This document shows, in pieces, positions 33,052 through 41,452 of a DNA stretch of 64,000 nt. Origin of the DNA: Lachnospiraceae bacterium (GTDB lineage: Bacteria; Bacillota; Clostridia; Lachnospirales; Lachnospiraceae); NCBI GenBank assembly GCA_022652545.1, contig JALCRM010000008.1:62001-126000 (forward strand), written 5' to 3'. Numbering within the stretch: position 1 is the first letter of the stretch; each line of letters opens with the position of its first letter. The position numbers were made by a program, and so were the translations under genes. The notes under the pieces are model-generated. The model was not told the origin of the DNA and did no database searches. It saw only the letters and a list, made by a program, of their open reading frames with translations.

Positions 33052-34692
33052 ATGAAAGGAAAACAAGTACTCAGTATCCTGCTGGCAGGCGTTCTGACGG
33101 CGGGCACCATGCTGACCGGGTGCGGCAGCGAAGAATCCACTTCCACGGCACCGGCAGCTTCTTCTGAAGCTACATCGGCTGCCGCAGCAGCGGCTTCGTC
33201 CGAGGCTTCCGAGGATACGACGAGCGCGGCGGCGGACGCTGCGGAGTCCGAGGATATGAGCGACGGCGACATCACGGACATCGAAGTATACGGCATGTGT
33301 CTCTCCGATATGAGCGGCGTCCAGGCTGTAGAGGATGCGATCAACAAGATCACGGAAAGCAAGATCGGCGTCCATGTACATCTCAACTGGATCGCGATGG
33401 GCGGTTACTCCGAACAGATCTCCCTCAAGATGTCCGGCAATGAGCAGATGGATGTCATGATGGTCACCCCGATCCAGGCTTCCGCGTTTTCATCGCTGAC
33501 TTCGCAGAACCAGCTGAAGCCCCTGGATGATCTGCTTACACAGTACGGCACCGGCATCACGAGCACGGTCGGCGACTACATCAAAGGCTGCCAGCTGAAC
33601 GGCGTGACCTATGCAATCCCGACGTATCGTACGCTGAATTCCGACGGCTACATCGTCATGCGCAAGGATATTCTGGACCAGCTCGGCCTTACCGAGAAGG
33701 CGCAGAACCTGGACAACTGGACCGACTTTGAAGACATCATGAAGCAGGCTGTGAAGGCGGATTCCACCCTCAATGGGATCGTGAACGCAGACAGCGACGC
33801 CACGGTCATCACGGAGCAGTGCTTCCTTAACGGCCCCGACAAATTTGCGGATGACACGACCTACGATCCGCTCGGAGACACCTACAAGATCATCGCTTCC
33901 GACAGCTCCACTAACAAGGTCTACGACTATTTTGAATCCGACGCTTACTACCAGATGCTCAAGAGAGTCAAATCCTGGTATGACGAAGGGCTTGTCTACA
34001 AGGATGCAGCTACCTCTGAAGTGGGCGGCGACGAACTGATGAAGACCAAGGTCGGCTTCAGTTATGTCTGCCAGTCCGAGATCGGCGTCGAAACCTCCAA
34101 GAAGGCAGCTACCGGCTATGATGTCGTCTGCCCGAAGTTCTGCAGCATCCCCGTTTCCACCACAAGCTGCACGAAGTTCTGCTGGGGCATTCCTGTGACC
34201 TCGAAAGAACCTGAAGCAGCCATGAAGTTCCTGAACCTGATGTACACCGATGCCGATATCTGCAACCTGCTGGCATGGGGCGTGGAAGGCACGGACTACG
34301 TCGTAAAGGACGGCCAGGCTTGCTATCCGGACGGCGTGGATGCCACTTCCGTAGCATATCATTCCGCTGACTTCATGTATGGCAACCAGTTCCTTTGCCT
34401 GCCTTGGGACGGCCAGGGCGCAGATTTCCGCGACACAGCCAAGAAATCCCTCGAAGATGCCGGCACTTCCCCTTACCTCGGCTTCTCCTGCGATACGACA
34501 TCCATCTCCAACGAACTGACCGCGGTCTACAACGTGATTCAGCAGTACAAGGGCGGCCTCGAAACCGGCAGCGTGGAAGATCTCGATTCCAACTACGCGG
34601 AATTTAAAACAGCCCTGCAGAATGCGGGCGTCGACAAGGTCATTGCCGAATACCAGAAGCAGCTGGACGCATGGCTTGCAGCCAAGAACTGA
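33052..34692 (+). CDS. Extracellular solute-binding lipoprotein (LplA-like, DUF3502-type C-terminus)
   Basis: Lipid-anchored sugar-binding protein, 546 residues. Start 33052 follows GGGAGGGCTAACGA. The signal peptide ends in a lipobox (LTGCGSEES, Cys22), followed by a Ser/Ala/Glu-rich tether to about residue 85. The mature part resembles LplA-type binding proteins of the CUT1 family, with the C-terminal helix EYQKQLDAWLAAKN typical of the DUF3502 end. It should capture an oligosaccharide or glycoside for the two permeases that follow. No ATPase gene is adjacent, as usual for this group, which shares an MsmX-type ATPase. A strong hairpin separates it from the permeases. Confidence 0.87.
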   Translation: MKGKQVLSILLAGVLTAGTMLTGCGSEESTSTAPAASSEATSAAAAAASSEASEDTTSAAADAAESEDMSDGDITDIEVYGMCLSDMSGVQAVEDAINKITESKIGVHVHLNWIAMGGYSEQISLKMSGNEQMDVMMVTPIQASAFSSLTSQNQLKPLDDLLTQYGTGITSTVGDYIKGCQLNGVTYAIPTYRTLNSDGYIVMRKDILDQLGLTEKAQNLDNWTDFEDIMKQAVKADSTLNGIVNADSDATVITEQCFLNGPDKFADDTTYDPLGDTYKIIASDSSTNKVYDYFESDAYYQMLKRVKSWYDEGLVYKDAATSEVGGDELMKTKVGFSYVCQSEIGVETSKKAATGYDVVCPKFCSIPVSTTSCTKFCWGIPVTSKEPEAAMKFLNLMYTDADICNLLAWGVEGTDYVVKDGQACYPDGVDATSVAYHSADFMYGNQFLCLPWDGQGADFRDTAKKSLEDAGTSPYLGFSCDTTSISNELTAVYNVIQQYKGGLETGSVEDLDSNYAEFKTALQNAGVDKVIAEYQKQLDAWLAAKN

Positions 34693-34773
34693 GAAACAGA
34701 TGAGGAGTTCCGCCAAAGCCTGCATGAGGCTGGAGCGGTGAGATTCGCAGAGGCCGACAGCTGACGCGTAGAG

Positions 34774-34807
34774 TGACGGCACATCGGCGAAGATGTGCCG
34801 TCATTTA
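34774..34807 (+). terminator. Hairpin between binding protein and permeases (attenuator-like)
   Basis: TGACGGCACATC (34774-34785) and GATGTGCCGTCA (34792-34803) form a perfect 12-base stem with a six-base loop, followed by TTTAT. The weak T-run suggests partial termination or 3'-end protection, which would let the binding protein be made in excess over the permeases. Confidence 0.65.
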
Positions 34808-34822
34808 TAAGAGGAGGTATCA

Positions 34823-36169
34823 ATGAAGAAGGAAAAGTTCCACCTTCCGGGGAACGGGCAGCGGCTGTACGATGTCATGTTCCTGGCTCTGCTGGGCATC
34901 CTGTCAGCCTTTCTTCCTTTCGCGCACTACACCTACAGAAAGGTATACTACACGATCTCCGGGTTCAGCTTCATCGCGGGCCGGAGCATCATGAAAGGCA
35001 AAACAGTCATCGCCCCCAACACCGACCTGCTGCTCATGATCGTTGTTTTTGCGGCAGCTCTGGTCATTGCGGCTCTTTACCCGCTCTTTAAAAGCCGGAA
35101 GAGCGGCTGGCTGCTCGTGGCACCGGGAATGGCGGCGCTCGTGACCGTTGTCGTTTTCCAGATGTCCTATTCAGGTCTTATGGGCAAGGCCAAGAAGACA
35201 GGCCTGGGTGCGGGCCCCATCGTCGCGGCGGTCCTGGCCGTGCTGATCATGGCACGCGGCCTGCAGCTCCTGCAGACGAACAAAGTACTTCTGACGCTGG
35301 ACTTTATGATCCTGCCCGGCCTCATCTACATGATCATCAACAACTACATGCCCATGCCCGGCATTGCGCTGGCATTCAAGAAGATCGACTTTTCGGTCGG
35401 CATTCTTGACAGCAAGTGGGTGGGCTTCACGAACTTCAAGTACCTGTTTTCCACTTCGGATGCCTGGATCATTACGCGGAACACCCTGGCATACAATCTG
35501 ACCTTTATCATCCTCGGCAACATCCTCGGCCTGGTCGTGGGCATAGCGCTGGCGGAACTCATCAGCAAGCGCCTGCAGAAATTCTACCAGACCTCCATCC
35601 TGCTGCCGCAGCTGATCTCCATGATCATCGTCGCCTACATCGTGTACGGCTTCCTCAGCAGCGAGACGGGCTTCATCAACAAGGCTATCCTGGGAGATAA
35701 GAATGCGATCTCCTTTTACTCCACGACGAAATACTGGCCGTTCATCCTGACCTTCGTCAGTATCTGGAAAAACATAGGCTACAACGGCGTCATCTATCTC
35801 AGCTCCGTGGTCGGCATCGACCGCTCTCTGTATGAAGCTTCCTGCGTGGACGGCGCGAGCCGCTGGAAACAGATCAGCAGCATTACGCTGCCGCTCCTCA
35901 AACCGACGGTGATCACGCTCACGATCCTGCAGATCGGACGTATCTTCTATTCGGACTTCGGCCTGTTTTATCAGGTGCCCATGGATTCCGGCGCACTGTA
36001 TACAGTCACAAACACGATCGACACCTACGTGTACCGCAGCCTGATGAAACTGAACAACATTTCGATGGCTGCAGCGGCGTCCGCGTTCCAGTCCGTTGTC
36101 GGATTTATCGTTGTCGTAGCAACCAATGCGCTGATCCGCAAGGTCGACAAAGACAACGCACTGTTCTAA
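34823..36169 (+). CDS. Sugar ABC transporter permease, LplB-like, with extra N-terminal membrane domain
   Basis: Permease of the CUT1 class, 448 residues, start 34823 after GAGGAGGTATCA. The core (from about residue 155) has the family opening LPGLIYMIINNYMPMPG, an ASCVDGASRWKQISSITLPLL EAA-type loop and six hydrophobic segments. Before it come about 150 residues with three or four additional hydrophobic segments, which ordinary LplB proteins (about 300 residues) lack. The extension begins KKEKFHLPGNGQRLYD and shows no catalytic motif. Function with the lipoprotein and the next permease is import of a carbohydrate. Confidence 0.85.
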   Translation: MKKEKFHLPGNGQRLYDVMFLALLGILSAFLPFAHYTYRKVYYTISGFSFIAGRSIMKGKTVIAPNTDLLLMIVVFAAALVIAALYPLFKSRKSGWLLVAPGMAALVTVVVFQMSYSGLMGKAKKTGLGAGPIVAAVLAVLIMARGLQLLQTNKVLLTLDFMILPGLIYMIINNYMPMPGIALAFKKIDFSVGILDSKWVGFTNFKYLFSTSDAWIITRNTLAYNLTFIILGNILGLVVGIALAELISKRLQKFYQTSILLPQLISMIIVAYIVYGFLSSETGFINKAILGDKNAISFYSTTKYWPFILTFVSIWKNIGYNGVIYLSSVVGIDRSLYEASCVDGASRWKQISSITLPLLKPTVITLTILQIGRIFYSDFGLFYQVPMDSGALYTVTNTIDTYVYRSLMKLNNISMAAAASAFQSVVGFIVVVATNALIRKVDKDNALF

Positions 36170-36184
36170 AGGAGGAGGCCCAAT

Positions 36185-37087
36185 ATGGAAACAGCAGTAC
36201 ATGGCAGACAGGAAAGAATCTTTCAGCTGGTGATCAACCTGATCCTGATCTTCTTTGCCTTCTGCGCGATCGTACCGTTCATCATGCTGGTGTCCAGCTC
36301 CTTTACGGAGGAGTCGACACTGATGACCAGCGGCTACAATTTCTGGCCCAAGAAGTTTTCGGCGTTTTCCTACACCTGGATGTTCGCGACCAACGGCGCA
36401 AGGATATTCCGTGCATACGGCGTCACGTTCTTCATCACCATATTCGGCACCGTCTGCTCCCTGCTGGTCGGCCCGATGCTGGCCTGGCCGCTTTCCCGCG
36501 GCGACTATCCGCGTGCGAAGTTCTTCACCTTCATTGTGTTTTTCACGATGATCTTCAACGGCGGCGTGGTGCCTTCCTACATCATGTGGACACAGATCTT
36601 CCACATCAAGAACACGATCTGGTCCCTGATTTTCCCGAACCTGCTGTTTAACGGCTTCTACATCATCCTGATGAAAAACAACTTCAAATCCAACATCCAT
36701 CCGGCCCTGATCGAAGCGGCGAAGCTGGACGGCGCAGGAGAGTGGTACATCTACTTCAAGATCGTCATGCCGCTTTCGCTTCCCATCCTTGCCACGATCG
36801 GCCTGATGGTTGGCCTGGGCTACTGGAACGACTGGACGAACGGCCTGTACTACATTACGGATACCAACCTGTACAGCCTGCAGATCTACCTGAAGTCCAT
36901 CATGGACAACATCAATTCGCTTTCGTCCATGTCGAGTTCGATCAGCGGTGTCAGCGCGGCCAACATGCCGGGCACCTCGATCCGTATGGCCATTGCGGTC
37001 ATCGGCGTCATTCCGGTCATGGCCCTGTATCCGTTCTTCCAGAAATCCTTCGTGGCCGGCATTGCACTGGGCGGTGTCAAGGAGTAA
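36185..37087 (+). CDS. Sugar ABC transporter permease, LplC/YtcP-like
   Basis: Second CUT1 permease, 300 residues of normal length, start 36185 after AAAGGAGGAGG and 15 bases behind the first. Six hydrophobic segments; the cytoplasmic loop reads IEAAKLDGAGEWYIYFKIVMPLS, the EAA motif. The end VAGIALGGVKE is typical. With the upstream genes it makes a three-gene importer lacking an ATPase. The dehydrogenase follows after 178 bases without visible terminator, so the importer and the catabolic genes may share transcripts. Confidence 0.9.
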   Translation: METAVHGRQERIFQLVINLILIFFAFCAIVPFIMLVSSSFTEESTLMTSGYNFWPKKFSAFSYTWMFATNGARIFRAYGVTFFITIFGTVCSLLVGPMLAWPLSRGDYPRAKFFTFIVFFTMIFNGGVVPSYIMWTQIFHIKNTIWSLIFPNLLFNGFYIILMKNNFKSNIHPALIEAAKLDGAGEWYIYFKIVMPLSLPILATIGLMVGLGYWNDWTNGLYYITDTNLYSLQIYLKSIMDNINSLSSMSSSISGVSAANMPGTSIRMAIAVIGVIPVMALYPFFQKSFVAGIALGGVKE

Positions 37088-37265
37088 TGACAAAAATCAT
37101 ACATAAAGTTTTGGACATTGCTTTGGAAGAAAAACGCACAGGCACTGAAAACACCGGGAAAAGGACATAATCCTTATGGTGGCATCCGCCGGTTCCGAAT
37201 AAAATGCAATACAGAAAGCAATTCAGAGATCCGGCGGAAAGACGGAAAAGGAGGACAGAATCACT

Positions 37266-38333
37266 ATGGCAGATATCAGAATGGGCATCATCGGGTTTGG
37301 TTTCATGGGACACGAGCATGCCAATATGCTGAAGGAACAGGGAATCGAAGGGATCACGCTGACGGCGGTCTGCGACACGAACCCCGCACAGCTGAAGGAC
37401 GCACCCGCGGGTGTGAAAACATATCCCGACATGGACACGCTGCTGGCAGATCCGGAGATCACGACGGTCATCATCGCAATCCCGAACCGTTTCCACGCGG
37501 AGGCTGTCCGCAAGGCCTGCGAACACGGCAAGGACATCATCTGCGAGAAACCCTGCGCGATGTCGGTTCCCGAGTTCGACGAGATGATGAAGGAAGTGAA
37601 GGCGGCGGGCGTGCGTTTCACCGTACACCAGCAGCGCCGTTTCGACCCGGATTTCCGCACCATGAAGAACGTCTATGACGGCGGCATGGTGGGCAAGGTC
37701 TACACCGTACAGAGCATGCTGTACGGCATCAACGGCAATATGCACGACTGGCATGTGTTCGTCAGCGAAGGCGGCGGTATGCTTTACGACTGGGGCGTGC
37801 ATCTTCTGGACCAGCTGCTGTACATGATCAAGTCGCCCGTCAAAACCGTTTATGCGGACGTGCGCAATGTCATCAACAAAGAGGTCGACGACTATTTCAA
37901 GATCGAACTTTATTTTGAAAACGGCGTCGTTGCCGAAGTGGAACTGGGCACGTATTTCCTGGAGGACCGCCCGAAGTGGTTCGAACGCCACTGGATCGTA
38001 GGCGGCGACAGCGGTACGGCTTATTCGGACGGCTTCGATCCGGAAGGAAAGATCGCGCATACGACCAGGCTCCTTACCAATGTGCCGGGCAAGATCACGA
38101 TGTCTGCTTCGGGCCCTACCCGTTCCTTCGGGCCGCCGGCACCGGGCGTCCTCACGACCGAGGACCTGCCCAAGGCGGATACGAAGCACCGCATGTATTT
38201 TGAGAACTACGTGCGCGCGACGGACGGTCTCGAAGAGTTCCTTGTAAAGCCGGAAGAAGTACGCCGCGTGCTTTGTCTGATGGACGCGGTACGCGAGTCC
38301 GGAAGGACACACAGGACCGTGGATTTCGAGTGA
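37266..38333 (+). CDS. Gfo/Idh/MocA family oxidoreductase (DgpA-like candidate)
   Basis: NAD(P)-dependent dehydrogenase, 355 residues, start 37266 after AAAAGGAGGACAGAATCACT. Nucleotide fold GIIGFGFMGHEHA, catalytic Lys in CEKPCAM, and a complete DWGVHLLDQ in the substrate domain with both Asp and His, unlike the other two dehydrogenases here. Among the three it is the best candidate for the C3-oxidation of the glycoside that must precede C-C cleavage, because three beta-alpha pairs follow within 6 kb and the importer precedes. Cofactor and substrate are not visible. A terminator follows its stop. Confidence 0.87.
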   Translation: MADIRMGIIGFGFMGHEHANMLKEQGIEGITLTAVCDTNPAQLKDAPAGVKTYPDMDTLLADPEITTVIIAIPNRFHAEAVRKACEHGKDIICEKPCAMSVPEFDEMMKEVKAAGVRFTVHQQRRFDPDFRTMKNVYDGGMVGKVYTVQSMLYGINGNMHDWHVFVSEGGGMLYDWGVHLLDQLLYMIKSPVKTVYADVRNVINKEVDDYFKIELYFENGVVAEVELGTYFLEDRPKWFERHWIVGGDSGTAYSDGFDPEGKIAHTTRLLTNVPGKITMSASGPTRSFGPPAPGVLTTEDLPKADTKHRMYFENYVRATDGLEEFLVKPEEVRRVLCLMDAVRESGRTHRTVDFE

Positions 38334-38394
38334 TGCCGGAGACGGGATTACGGGCTGCGTCCGTTTCGGACAGGCCATGACAGGGTTTTACCTG

Positions 38395-38430
38395 CGGGCG
38401 GGACAGACAGCTGCCCCGCCCGTATTTTTT
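38395..38430 (+). terminator. Intrinsic terminator after the dehydrogenase
   Basis: CGGGCGGG (38395-38402) and CCCGCCCG (38415-38422) form a GC stem with a 12-base loop, followed by TATTTTTT. It separates the dehydrogenase from the first beta gene of the following block. Confidence 0.75.
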
Positions 38431-38504
38431 ACAGGCGGCGGTGCCGGGAAACGGCGCCGGACGCCGGATCGGGGGACAGGCGGCCCCTGCACGGAGGTGG
38501 AAAG

Positions 38505-38966
38505 ATGTTTGATCAGTACATGGTCAGGAAGGATTCGCTGGAAAACGTGACGGAAGGCGGCAGGACGACGGGGTTCCGCATGGGCGTCCGGATCGCCGAT
38601 TACCGCGGGTGCTTCCTGCCCCTGCATAACGGGTACTACCTGGAAGTGGACGGTGTGTTTTATCCGCGGGAGCAGCAGAAGTTCGCGATCAACGGAAAAG
38701 CGCCCCGCAGTTTTGCGGAGATCTCGAAGGCAGTCTGGGAACACTGGGATTTCGACGCGGAAGGTATGCTTTACGTCGAGAAGGAAGGCGGCCTCGCGCC
38801 GGGGGAGCACGTCGTGCGTATACAGCAGTCCGTGCTGGCCAGCTACGGCTACATGCCGATGCAGGAGGAGTGGGTGAAGAACCCTCCCGTACCGGGCGGC
38901 GGTGCCGGTTCCGGCAAGACGCACGTGGTCTGCGAATATCATCTCATGCTGAAGGAGGAAAACTGA
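38505..38966 (+). CDS. C-glycoside deglycosidase beta subunit-like (DUF6379 type)
   Basis: Small beta-rich protein, 153 residues, start 38505 after ACGGAGGTGGAAAG. It has LENVTEGGRTTGF near residue 12, DYRGCF near 33 and the EGGLAPGEHVV motif near 97. The segment after the last motif is longer than in the others and contains a Gly-rich turn (PGGGAGSG). One base separates its stop from the alpha ATG, so the two are tightly coupled and almost certainly a functional pair. Confidence 0.74.
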   Translation: MFDQYMVRKDSLENVTEGGRTTGFRMGVRIADYRGCFLPLHNGYYLEVDGVFYPREQQKFAINGKAPRSFAEISKAVWEHWDFDAEGMLYVEKEGGLAPGEHVVRIQQSVLASYGYMPMQEEWVKNPPVPGGGAGSGKTHVVCEYHLMLKEEN

Positions 38967-38967
38967 T

Positions 38968-40026
38968 ATGGCCATCAAAAGAGGCGTATCTCTGTACAGT
39001 TACCAGCAGGAGCAGTTCTTCGGCAGGATGACCTGGAAGGACATGTTCCGCGAAGTGAAGGAAGATCTGCACTGCGACGGGATCGAGATCATTGACGAGG
39101 CGACGATCCACGGCTATCCGTTCCTTTCGGAGCAGTTCGTCTTCGACTGGCACAATGAACTGGCGCGCTACGGCCTGAAGGCGGTCACCATGGACGTCTA
39201 CCTCGATCCGATGCAGTTCCGCGACCACGTCATGAACCACGACGAAGCGGCGGAGCGCCTGAAGAACGATATCGTGATCGCATCGCGCCTCGGCTTCTCC
39301 AATGTGCGCTGTCTCTGCCTGGTTCCGATCGACGTCATCGAAAAAGCGCTCCCGACAGCCGAGAAATACAATGTCCGCATCGGCAAGGAGATCCACATGC
39401 CGTTCCCCATCAACGCGGGCCACAGGCGTACGAGCTATGACGGACCGGGCTCCATTCCGGTCAATGTGAACATGTGCACGGAGATCATGGAGCTGGCGGA
39501 CCGGACAGGTTCAAAACACGTCGGCCTCGTGCCGGATATGGGCATTTTCCAGGACCGCCCTTCGCAGGTACGCATCGATTACGAGCTGCGCCACGCGAAG
39601 AACCCGGAGTCCATTTACTTTATTATCGACAACCGCACGAAGATGGATCCCAACGAACTGTATGCAAAATACAGGGAGAGATACGCTCCTGACATCCTCG
39701 ATCCGATGACGCTGAACAGCCTGGCGATGACCGATTCCTGCGCGGATCCCGAAGAGCTGCGCGAGGTGGTGCCCTATATCGTCAGCATCCACGGCAAGTT
39801 CTACAACATGACCGAAATAGAAGGCGAACCCGGACACTACGAGGACAAGGCGATCGACTACCGGCGTCCCTTCGAAGTGCTGAAGGAGGAAGGGTACGAA
39901 GGCTACATCGATTCGGAGTTCGAAGGGCAGCGCGACCAGCAGGACCGCGGCGAGGAATATCTGGTGGACGAAGTGGAACAGGTAAGGCGGCACCATGAAA
40001 TGATGACGCGCCTGATCGGAAAGTGA
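38968..40026 (+). CDS. C-glycoside deglycosidase alpha subunit-like TIM barrel (type 2)
   Basis: Xylose-isomerase-like barrel, 352 residues, start 38968 after AGGAGGAAAACTGAT. Opening GVSLYSYQQEQFF; metal ligands Glu in GKEIHMP, Asp in LVPDMGIF, His in IHGKFYNM and Glu in DSEFEGQR. An insertion of about 15 residues follows the first ligand (HRRTSYDGPGSIPVNV). Partner is the beta protein directly upstream. The next beta gene starts 13 bases downstream, so at least two pairs share one transcript. Confidence 0.78.
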   Translation: MAIKRGVSLYSYQQEQFFGRMTWKDMFREVKEDLHCDGIEIIDEATIHGYPFLSEQFVFDWHNELARYGLKAVTMDVYLDPMQFRDHVMNHDEAAERLKNDIVIASRLGFSNVRCLCLVPIDVIEKALPTAEKYNVRIGKEIHMPFPINAGHRRTSYDGPGSIPVNVNMCTEIMELADRTGSKHVGLVPDMGIFQDRPSQVRIDYELRHAKNPESIYFIIDNRTKMDPNELYAKYRERYAPDILDPMTLNSLAMTDSCADPEELREVVPYIVSIHGKFYNMTEIEGEPGHYEDKAIDYRRPFEVLKEEGYEGYIDSEFEGQRDQQDRGEEYLVDEVEQVRRHHEMMTRLIGK

Positions 40027-40039
40027 GAGGAGGCTACGC

Positions 40040-40486
40040 ATGGCACAGTTTCAGTCTTATAACAAACTGCTGATCTCCGCGGAGGAAGGCATTGAGAACT
40101 ACGGCCTGAACGGAAAGATACTGGGCTGGCAGTTCAGATGCCAGTATCCGTCCTACCGCGGTACATATCTGAGCTGCATCCACAGCATGGAAGTGTACCT
40201 GGACGGGGAGAGAGTCCCCGACGGCGATATCCTGTTTTACCTGAACGGGAAGGAATTTCTGCTCTCGGAGTTTCCCGACCTGTACAAGGAATACTGGTTC
40301 ATCCTGGACAAGGCCGTGGTGCGCGTACAGAAGGACGGCGGCCTGCCGGCAGGCAGTTCTCACCGTCTGCTCGTGAAGATGAAGCACCTGATCCCCTATA
40401 CCGGATATTTCGGAAATTATCTGGTGCTGGACGGCTCGAACGAGAAGATGCTGACTGTGGCGGAGAAGGAGGAGGCTGTACTATGA
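40040..40486 (+). CDS. C-glycoside deglycosidase beta subunit-like (DUF6379 type)
   Basis: Small beta-rich protein, 148 residues, start 40040 after GAGAGGAGGCTACGC. It contains PSYRGTY near residue 37, a DG turn (YLDGERV) and DGGLPAGSSHRL near 100. In sequence between motifs it is nearer to the small protein at 15194 than to the type 2 set (for example the YLDG/YTDG turn and the longer C-terminus). Its TGA overlaps the ATG of the alpha gene (ATGA), so production is coupled. Confidence 0.73.
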   Translation: MAQFQSYNKLLISAEEGIENYGLNGKILGWQFRCQYPSYRGTYLSCIHSMEVYLDGERVPDGDILFYLNGKEFLLSEFPDLYKEYWFILDKAVVRVQKDGGLPAGSSHRLLVKMKHLIPYTGYFGNYLVLDGSNEKMLTVAEKEEAVL

Positions 40487-41451
40487 GCGATATCAGACTG
40501 AGTCTGACTTTATATGCGCTTTCCGCGGAGTATACGACCGGGCGCTTTACCCTGGAGGACTGCCTGCGCAAAGCCGCGCAGATGGGCTATACCGGCATCG
40601 AGATGGTGGCGAGCCAGATGGTGCCCGAATATCCCTATCCGTCGCGCGCGTGGATGGACCATTTCAAAGAACTGCTGGCAAAATATGATCTTCATCCGGT
40701 ATGCTACAGTGCCTACATCGATATGGGGACCCACGCGGACCGCGACCTGAGCGAAGCGGAGATTGTGGAGTCCACCAGGGCCGATCTGGAATACGCTTCC
40801 TACATGGGTTTTGACATCGTGCGTACGCAGCATGCGATCTCGCCGAAGATCTACCGGCAGATGCTCCCGTACGCGGCGAAGGTGGGCGTGCCGCTGACGA
40901 TCGAAATGCACCATCCGCACAATCCGACGGTGCCGGTGTGGCAGGAATACCTGCGCATCATGAAGGAAGAGCCGGAATACTCGGGCGTGGTCCCGGATTT
41001 CAGCATCTTTGCGGAGCATCCGCACAAGCTTGAGAAGATCCAGGCAGTGGAGGACTTCGGCTGCCGTCCCGAGATGGTGGAGGAGATCACGGCCAGGCAC
41101 ACGGCCGGCGACAGCGAGGAAGAAATGCTGCAGGGCGACTACACGGTCCCGGAGAAGAATTATGTGAAGGAGCTGTTCGAGACCTACGGCGACGGACATG
41201 CGCACCTGGAATGGCTGAATGAAGTGCTGCCGTATACCAGGTATATCCACGGGAAATTCTGGTATCTGGACGAGGATGAGATCGACCGGACCATCCCCTG
41301 CGACAAGCTGCTGCCCCTCATCAAAAAGGCCGGCTACAGCGGCTACATGGCCAGCGAATACGAAGGACACCACTTCAGCGAAACGCTGAATTCCTGCGAA
41401 CAGCTGCAGCGCTGGGTGAATATGTCCAGACGCATTCTGGCATCCTGCTGA
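40483..41451 (+). CDS. C-glycoside deglycosidase alpha subunit-like TIM barrel (type 1)
   Basis: Xylose-isomerase-like barrel, 322 residues. ATG 40483 overlaps the beta stop and has GGAGG upstream. Opening LYALSAEYTTGRFTLEDCLR; metal ligands Glu in TIEMHHPH, Asp in VVPDFSIF, His in IHGKFWYL and Glu in ASEYEGHH. Compared with the type 1 proteins at 7167 and 15711 the barrel start and the ligand spacing are alike. Followed after one base by a MATE exporter gene, repeating the layout at 15194-18127. Confidence 0.78.
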   Translation: MSDIRLSLTLYALSAEYTTGRFTLEDCLRKAAQMGYTGIEMVASQMVPEYPYPSRAWMDHFKELLAKYDLHPVCYSAYIDMGTHADRDLSEAEIVESTRADLEYASYMGFDIVRTQHAISPKIYRQMLPYAAKVGVPLTIEMHHPHNPTVPVWQEYLRIMKEEPEYSGVVPDFSIFAEHPHKLEKIQAVEDFGCRPEMVEEITARHTAGDSEEEMLQGDYTVPEKNYVKELFETYGDGHAHLEWLNEVLPYTRYIHGKFWYLDEDEIDRTIPCDKLLPLIKKAGYSGYMASEYEGHHFSETLNSCEQLQRWVNMSRRILASC

Positions 41452-41452
41452 G

